Shown piece after piece: positions 13,340 to 17,822 of a stretch of DNA of 17,822 nt. Both the position numbers and the translations under genes were made by a program. Positions within the stretch are counted from its first letter, which is position 1. Every line of letters starts with the position of its first letter. The stretch comes from Sphingomonadales bacterium UBA1936 (lineage in GTDB: Bacteria; Pseudomonadota; Alphaproteobacteria; Sphingomonadales; Sphingomonadaceae), in NCBI GenBank assembly GCA_002336985.1, contig DDFE01000244.1, positions 7,465 to 25,286 on the forward strand, read 5' to 3'. The notes below the pieces were generated by a model that did not search any database, had not been told where the DNA came from, and saw nothing but the letters and a program-made list of their open reading frames with translations.

Positions 13340-13660
13340 TTATGTCTCGAGGTCAGCTGTACCGTTGAAGGCGCGCCGCCCGCGCCGCTCCCAGAGCTGT
13401 AACTGTCGCTCGCGGTATTCGCCGCGAAGCAGCGCCGCCGCTTCGACCAAAATGCCGAAGATCACCGCTCGGTTGTCATCTGTCAGACCGATGAGATCGG
13501 CCTTAGCGATCAGCCCGCCAAGCTCGATCAGCTTTCGTGTCCGTTCGCGGCGTTTCACCTGCCACGCCCGCATGCCAGCATGTGCGCGGGCAGCGTCATG
13601 ACGATGCCGCGCTGCTGTCAGGCGCTTGAGCGCAGCGACTGTCGCTGCGAGCTGCGCCAC
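13340..13660 (-). CDS. traD: TraD-like conjugal transfer (mobilisation accessory) protein
   Basis: A small, very basic protein of about 106 residues. The core MRAWQVKRRERTRKLIELGG and LIAKADLIGLTDDNRAVIFG is typical of the TraD proteins of Ti-type and sphingomonad transfer regions, which assist the relaxase at oriT. It is distinct from the F-type coupling protein of the same name. The N-terminal stretch VAQLAATVAALKRLTAARH also looks coding, so I place the start at GTG 13660, with AAGAAGGG about 13 bases upstream. The ATG at 13573 would give a 77-residue version. It follows traC and overlaps it by 65 bases in another frame, which is unusually long and may mark an old frameshift. In Ti plasmids traC and traD lie on one side of oriT and traA on the other, as here. 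Confidence 0.72.
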   Translation of the reverse strand: MAQLAATVAALKRLTAARHRHDAARAHAGMRAWQVKRRERTRKLIELGGLIAKADLIGLTDDNRAVIFGILVEAAALLRGEYRERQLQLWERRGRRAFNGTADLET

Positions 13661-13901
13661 GTGATCGAGGTGACCCTTCTTGAAAGAACGCAGCGCCCCG
13701 CTTGCGCCACGCCTCCGTGGTCGTCGCGTCCTTGTTCTCAGCCGCCGCGAGCAATGCCCCTGCAAGCTGCTCGACCGGCATTTGATCTGCCCCGCTCGCG
13801 ATAGCGACCTCTCCAAGCTGTAGAATCTTGCGATCCTTAAGGTGCTTGGCTTTGTTGGTCAGCACCTTGAGTTCGGCGTCGTAATCGCGTGGTCTGCGCA
13901 T
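13596..13901 (-). CDS. traC: TraC-like conjugal transfer (mobilisation accessory) protein
   Basis: About 101 residues beginning MRRPRDYDAELKVLTNKAKH then LKDRKILQLGEVAIASGADQ, MPVEQLAGALLAAAENKDA and EAWRKRGAAFF. This is the small basic/helical TraC family encoded beside oriT in alphaproteobacterial plasmids and islands; members act with TraA at oriT. The ATG at 13901 starts the conserved region; the frame is open to 13949, but the extra 16 residues match nothing. After AAFFQ the tail becomes Ser/Arg/Ala-rich. At exactly that point the next frame takes over with convincing TraD-like sequence, so either the tail is genuine and overlaps traD, or the end has been altered by a frameshift. The gene is divergent from the relaxase gene across the oriT. 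Confidence 0.75.
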   Translation of the reverse strand: MRRPRDYDAELKVLTNKAKHLKDRKILQLGEVAIASGADQMPVEQLAGALLAAAENKDATTTEAWRKRGAAFFQEGSPRSRGAARSDSRCAQAPDSSAASS

Positions 13902-14016
13902 CGGCCTGATCCTCGATTGTAGTGTCGATATCGAGTCGGTAGTGCGCACGCATCACGCGCTCAAGCTGCTGCAATCTCTTGGGATTTTGTGGTCCCGAGC
14001 GCGAAAAATTCGTGCG

Positions 14017-14044
14017 AGGGCGCGCTTATACGTCGTGCCGACGT
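14017..14044 (-). other. oriT: origin of transfer (oriT) of the RSF1010/Ti type
   Basis: On the minus strand a perfect inverted repeat ACGTCG-GCA-CGACGT (14044-14030) is followed at once by ATAAGCGCGCCCT (14029-14017). RSF1010-type and Ti-type origins have the same arrangement: an inverted repeat next to a nick region of the TAA(G/A)TGCGCCCT kind. This one differs by one or two bases. The site lies between divergent traC and traA, as in Ti plasmids. The nick would be expected within the GCGCGCCCT part of the minus strand. The element match is from memory of these families. Confidence 0.78.
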
Positions 14045-14073
14045 GGTTGCTGAAGTGTAGATGGATGGCCGCC

Positions 14074-16899
14074 ATGGCGATCTATCATTTCTCGGCGAAG
14101 ATGATCAGCCGCGCGACCGGCAGCAGCGCGGTGGCGTCGGCGGCCTATCGCTCGGCATCGCGGTTGCACGACGCGCGGATCGACCGGCACCACGACTTCT
14201 CGAACAAGGCAGGCGTCGTTCATTCGGAAGTGATACTGCCAGGCGGCGCAGCGGATGAACTGCGTGACCGGTCGACCTTGTGGAACGCGGTCGAGGCGGC
14301 GGAGAAGCGGATCGACGCGCAGCTTGCCCGCGAGATCGAGTTCGCCATCCCGCGCGAGCTCGATCAGGCCGAGGGCATCCGGCTCGCGCGCGACTTCGTC
14401 GAGCGCGAGTTCGTCGCGCGTGGCATGATCGCTGACCTCAATGTGCATTGGGACATCGGCGCGGATGGTGAACCGAAGCCGCACGCGCACGTCATGCTGA
14501 CCACGCGTGATGTCGGCGAACGCGGATTTGGCGCGAAGGTCCGTGACTGGAACCGAACCGATCTTTTGCAACATTGGCGGGAAGCCTGGGCCGAGCATGT
14601 GAACACGCGACTCGCCGAGCTCGATATTGATGCCCGCGTCGATCATCGTTCGCTCGAGGCGCAAGGCATCGATCTGGAGCCTCAGCACAAGATCGGTCCA
14701 GCCGCATCGCGCATGGCCGCGAACGGGCTCGAGCTCGAGCGCGTCGACGAGCATCGCGAGATCGCGCGATCCAACGGCGCGAAGATCATCGCCAAGCCAG
14801 TGATCGCGCTCGATGCCATTACGCACAACCAGTCGACATTCACGACGCGCGACCTCGCCATGTTTGCGCATCGACATAGCGAGGGGAAGGACCAGTTCGA
14901 CCGCGTGATGGCGGCGGTTCGCGCTGCGCCGGAACTCGTGGCGCTCGGCAAAGATGGGCGTGGTCAGGATCGCTTCACCAGCCGCGCCATGCTCGACGCG
15001 GAAGCGCGCCTCGAGCGCGCCACCGCTCGGCTTGAGGCGGGGCGACGCCACGGCATGGATGAGCAGCATCGCAAGCTCGCCCTTGTGCGTGCCGAGATGC
15101 GCGGCCTCGTGCTGTCGAGCGAGCAGCGCAGTGCCTTCGACCATGTAACGAAGGGCCAAGGGCTCGGCGTCGTCGTCGGCTATGCCGGGACTGGCAAATC
15201 CGCGATGCTGGGTGTCGCGCGCGAGGCATGGGAAAGCGCCGGATACTCGGTCCACGGCGTGGCGCTGTCCGGCATTGCTGCCGAGAATCTGGAGAGCGGT
15301 TCAGGCATCGCGTCGCGGACGATCGCCAGTATGGAGCACCAATGGGCCGAAGGCCGCGCTTTGCTCGGCAATCGCGATGTTCTGGTGATCGACGAAGCCG
15401 GGATGATCGGCACGCGTCAGATGGAGCGCGTTCTGTCCGAAGCCGAGAAGCGCGGTGCAAAAGTGGTCCTGGTTGGTGACCCCGAGCAGCTTCAGGCGAT
15501 CGAGGCAGGTGCCGCATTCAGGGCCACGGCCGAGCGGCATGGCAGTGTCGAGATCACCGAGATCCGCCGCCAGCGCCAAGACTGGCAACGTGATGCTACG
15601 CGCTACCTCGCGACCGAGCGCACAGCAGAAGCCATCAGCGCCTATAGCCGCAACGACCGCGTCCATGTCGCCGAGACGCGCGACCACGCGAGCGCTGATT
15701 TGATCGACCGATGGGATCGTGATCGGTCCGAAGCGCCGGATGCTTCGCGGATGATTTTAACCCACACCAATGAAGAAGTGCGCCAGCTTAATATCGCTGC
15801 ACGCGCCAGGCTGATGGCGAGCGGCGCGCTCGGCGAAGATGTGACCATTGCCACAGAGCGCGGTCAGCGCACGTTCGCGGCGGGAGACCGAGTGATATTT
15901 CTGCGCAACGAGCGCAGCATGGGCGTCAAGAACGGAACGCTGGGTCAGGTGCAGTCGGTCACCCAGGCGCGCATGGCGGTGATGCTTGATGACGGACGAT
16001 CAATCGCGTTCGATGTGAGAGATTACGCGAACATCGACCATGGCTACGCGGCGACCGTCCACAAGGCGCAGGGCGTGACGGTCGACCGCGTGCATGTGCT
16101 CGCGACGCCGGGGCTCGACCGGCATGCCGCCTACGTCGCACTGTCGCGACATCGCGACCGGGTTGATCTTCATTATGGCCGCGACGACTTCGCTGACCAG
16201 CATGCGCTGACGAAGGCCCTGTCGCGTGAGCGCGGCAAGGACATGGCAGCTGATTATCCGGCCCCTGAAAAGACCCAGGTGCCGCAGCAGGCGCGTAACC
16301 GCTTTGCCGACGTAAGGCTCAACGTGACGCCGGATGTGCCGGAGCTAAGCCGCTTCGAACGGGCGGTGGTGAGCGTCGCACGCGCGGCGGCTGACATCCT
16401 GCGAACGCGAACGGAAGGCTTTGCGGAGCTGCCGCATCACCGAGCCGCGCTCGACAAGGCCGTCGCTGCGATGGAAAAACTTCGCCCTGGCGTTAAGCGC
16501 GACTTGCAGAACGTGTTCAACGCTGACCGAACGATGATCGATGAGGCGGCGAGAGGTCAGCCTCAACGTGCGATCCACGCAATCCGTGCGATGGCGCTGG
16601 AAGCCGAGCTACAAGCCGATCCGACGCGTCGCGCCGACCAGTTCGTCGCGCGTTGGGACAAACTGCAGAAGCAATCCGAACGCGCATATGTTGCTGGCGA
16701 TATGGCTAGTTACAAAGGTACCCGCAGCGAAATGGCCGGCATGGCCAAGAGTCTCGAACGAGATCCGCAGATGGAGTCGATCCTCGCCGCGCGGAAGGCG
16801 CAGCTGGGCATCATGACCGACAGCGGTCGCCGCCTTGGAGCCGAGTTGGCGTTCAATCATGGCATCGATATCGGGAGAGAACGTGGACTTGGTCGCTGA
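14074..16899 (+). CDS. traA: TraA relaxase-helicase (MobA/MobL, MOBQ type)
   Basis: A 941-residue bifunctional DNA-transfer protein that nicks oriT, stays bound to the 5' end and unwinds the strand. The N-terminal MobA/MobL domain opens MAIYHFSAKMISRATGSS, with Tyr25 in AAYRSAS at the position of the catalytic Tyr25 of RSF1010 MobA. The metal-binding histidines are in KPHAHVML (His137, His139). From about 350 comes a RecD-like helicase: Walker A GYAGTGKS (369-376), VLVIDEAGMIG (DE at 440-441), VVLVGDPEQLQAIEAGAAFR, the GYAATVHKAQGVTVDRV box (from 657) and YVALSRHRDRVDLHY. The helical C-terminus ends in the family's MAKSLERDPQMESIL segment. The open frame starts at 13942, but ATG 14074 is the family start and aligns Tyr25. 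It is complete, with no frameshift. Confidence 0.95.
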   Translation: MAIYHFSAKMISRATGSSAVASAAYRSASRLHDARIDRHHDFSNKAGVVHSEVILPGGAADELRDRSTLWNAVEAAEKRIDAQLAREIEFAIPRELDQAEGIRLARDFVEREFVARGMIADLNVHWDIGADGEPKPHAHVMLTTRDVGERGFGAKVRDWNRTDLLQHWREAWAEHVNTRLAELDIDARVDHRSLEAQGIDLEPQHKIGPAASRMAANGLELERVDEHREIARSNGAKIIAKPVIALDAITHNQSTFTTRDLAMFAHRHSEGKDQFDRVMAAVRAAPELVALGKDGRGQDRFTSRAMLDAEARLERATARLEAGRRHGMDEQHRKLALVRAEMRGLVLSSEQRSAFDHVTKGQGLGVVVGYAGTGKSAMLGVAREAWESAGYSVHGVALSGIAAENLESGSGIASRTIASMEHQWAEGRALLGNRDVLVIDEAGMIGTRQMERVLSEAEKRGAKVVLVGDPEQLQAIEAGAAFRATAERHGSVEITEIRRQRQDWQRDATRYLATERTAEAISAYSRNDRVHVAETRDHASADLIDRWDRDRSEAPDASRMILTHTNEEVRQLNIAARARLMASGALGEDVTIATERGQRTFAAGDRVIFLRNERSMGVKNGTLGQVQSVTQARMAVMLDDGRSIAFDVRDYANIDHGYAATVHKAQGVTVDRVHVLATPGLDRHAAYVALSRHRDRVDLHYGRDDFADQHALTKALSRERGKDMAADYPAPEKTQVPQQARNRFADVRLNVTPDVPELSRFERAVVSVARAAADILRTRTEGFAELPHHRAALDKAVAAMEKLRPGVKRDLQNVFNADRTMIDEAARGQPQRAIHAIRAMALEAELQADPTRRADQFVARWDKLQKQSERAYVAGDMASYKGTRSEMAGMAKSLERDPQMESILAARKAQLGIMTDSGRRLGAELAFNHGIDIGRERGLGR

Positions 16900-16959
16900 C
16901 GGTTGCTGCTTTCAACGCCACACCATTGCCGCTCCACTACGCTATCAGCGGCACCTACA

Positions 16960-17012
16960 GCGGTCGTGCGTTGAATGACCGCAATGGGGTGGAAGGCGGA
17001 CTGTCCGCTTTC
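16960..17012. repeat. short palindromic element, candidate dispersed repeat
   Basis: GAAGGCGGAC (16992-17001) and GTCCGCTTTC (17003-17012) are inverted with a 1-base centre and one G.U-type mismatch. The preceding bases read GAATGACCGCAATGGGGTGG (16973-16992). I recall this mix (a GACCGCAATGGG-like run plus the GGAC/GTCC palindrome) as recurring between genes in sphingomonad genomes, where it creates spurious NDRNGW-type peptides. Copy number cannot be tested here. Confidence 0.4.
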
Positions 17013-17050
17013 GTCCTAACCGATCACTTCGCCGTCGTTTGCGCCGCAGT

Positions 17051-17695
17051 TCAACGATGTTTTGGATACCAACTGTTGTCAAACCTTGAGAGCTGGGGCG
17101 TAGTCGGTCGAACCGCGTTGAAAACGAGAGCACCAATCTCGCCGTAAAACCGGGGCGAGTTACCAAAGCCAGATTTGACCGCATTGCCCTTGACCCGCTC
17201 CAAAACAATTCCCGTGCCGTCAGTCCACGAACTGCTTTCCCCGTTCCAAGCATCGGACAGCCCGTCGACGCGCGTCATGAGGTCTTTGTAAGCAGCATCG
17301 GATAGTTGAAGTCGGACGCTTTGAAATTTGCCAGGGGTCTCGTTAGCAGGAGTCATTAGCATGACACCTTCGGCACCTTGGGGAGTGCGATGAAGCGCAA
17401 TTGCAAAATTTGTATCGCCGAGAGCGGGTGTAGCGACGATTCTAAGGCCGTCAGGTGCGAGGGATGACAAGGGCGGGAGCCGGTCAAGTAGGGCGACTTC
17501 GAGGGCACCTGTGTAAACGTGATTTAACCGCCCTCTCGCCGATCCCTGATGCATCAGCGTCGCTTCACGGCGTTCTTCGTGCCGTCTCCACTCCAGAGCG
17601 CCTAAATAACCAAGAAATAATAGCTGCAGGACGACAAGGAAGGTGCTGAGGTAACCGAACCAATGCAGGTATTTGAGCCAGCGTTTCTCCGTCAT
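17051..17695 (-). CDS. membrane-anchored protein of unknown function
   Basis: 214 residues. After a basic start (MTEKRWLKYLHW) one transmembrane helix runs over about residues 12-31 (FGYLSTFLVVLQLLFLGYLG). A charged RRHEERREATLMHQGS linker and a soluble domain of about 165 residues with alternating strands follow (for example GLRIVATPALGDTNFAIALH and FGNSPRFYGEIGALVFNAV). No family is recognised; the topology suggests a periplasmic or cytoplasmic sensor-like or envelope protein tethered to the inner membrane. The ATG at 17695 lacks a strong Shine-Dalgarno, but the frame is clean over its full length and no better start is seen. It is convergent with traA, with the short palindromic element between them, and may lie at or beyond the element's transfer module. 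Confidence 0.68.
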   Translation of the reverse strand: MTEKRWLKYLHWFGYLSTFLVVLQLLFLGYLGALEWRRHEERREATLMHQGSARGRLNHVYTGALEVALLDRLPPLSSLAPDGLRIVATPALGDTNFAIALHRTPQGAEGVMLMTPANETPGKFQSVRLQLSDAAYKDLMTRVDGLSDAWNGESSSWTDGTGIVLERVKGNAVKSGFGNSPRFYGEIGALVFNAVRPTTPQLSRFDNSWYPKHR

Positions 17696-17822
17696 GGCAG
17701 CAGGCTATCATAGCCCATTGGTCCGCAACCATACCGCCGCGCATTTTAATGACTCAGGCAACGCTTCATCAGATTGAGTTGGTCGCTTCTGGGTCGGCTG
17801 CCAACTGACAGCAGTGGGGTGG

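Noticed and set aside
13942..14073. 44-residue extension of traA
   Set aside because: It covers the oriT and would displace the catalytic Tyr from position 25; the family starts MAIYHF.
14026..15255. 409-residue minus-strand open frame opposite traA
   Set aside because: Antisense shadow of the relaxase gene; it also crosses the oriT and contains no family motif.
1..17822. tRNA genes, rRNA, CRISPR arrays or insertion-sequence transposases
   Set aside because: No cloverleaf with conserved TpsiC arm, no regularly spaced direct repeats and no DDE transposase frame were seen on either strand.

Overview
The window looks like accessory DNA from an alphaproteobacterium, most likely of the Sphingomonadales. 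The evidence is the high GC content, the P4-type integrase with an AlpA-like regulator, the DUF736 gene, and a Ti-type TraC/TraD pair facing a TraA relaxase. Genus is inference; there is no rRNA or housekeeping gene here.

Layout. (1) 1-1271: 3' part of a tyrosine integrase cut by the window edge, then on the minus strand an AlpA-type regulator followed by a two-helix membrane protein. (2) 1440-2366: a nucleotidyltransferase (MNT) plus HEPN fusion gene with one in-frame TGA where a Trp codon is expected, so probably a pseudogene or a gene split in two. (3) 2367-2997: an intergenic region rich in inverted repeats, then DUF736 with a leader that can pair with its Shine-Dalgarno, and a hairpin terminator. 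(4) 3000-4600: an AT-richer stretch with small minus-strand genes: a 108-aa protein with an apparently leaderless promoter inside a perfect palindrome, a 61-aa single-helix membrane protein, a 40-aa lipoprotein, a 37-aa membrane peptide and a doubtful 92-aa ORF. (5) 4799-5224: a MarR-family regulator. (6) 12530 back to 5351: a five-gene minus-strand operon of membrane proteins: DUF389 protein with an OmpA-like tail, CPA1 Na+/H+ antiporter, SLC13/ArsB-type permease, an APC-like permease and a ClC chloride/proton exchanger. The first three genes are joined by 4-base ATGA overlaps. (7) 12531-12963: a gene-poor region with several inverted repeats and a strong sigma70-like promoter for a 61-aa protein. 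(8) 13340-16899: the mobilisation module, traD and traC on the minus strand, a recognisable oriT, and a full-length MobA/MobL-helicase relaxase TraA on the plus strand. (9) 16900-17822: a short palindromic element of a kind I recall as dispersed in sphingomonad genomes, and an unrecognised membrane-anchored protein.

Reading as a whole: this is probably a mobilisable or integrative element. Integrase and AlpA would serve integration and excision, and oriT with TraA/C/D would serve transfer. No mating-pair formation genes and no traG coupling protein are visible, so those would have to lie outside the window or be supplied in trans. The main cargo is the ion-transport operon, whose predicted activities (Na+/H+, Cl-/H+, anion and amino-acid-like transport) suggest pH, salt or osmotic homeostasis. 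The most unusual points are the transporter operon as cargo, the oriT, the single UGA in MNT-HEPN, and the leaderless promoter-operator of the small-protein cluster.
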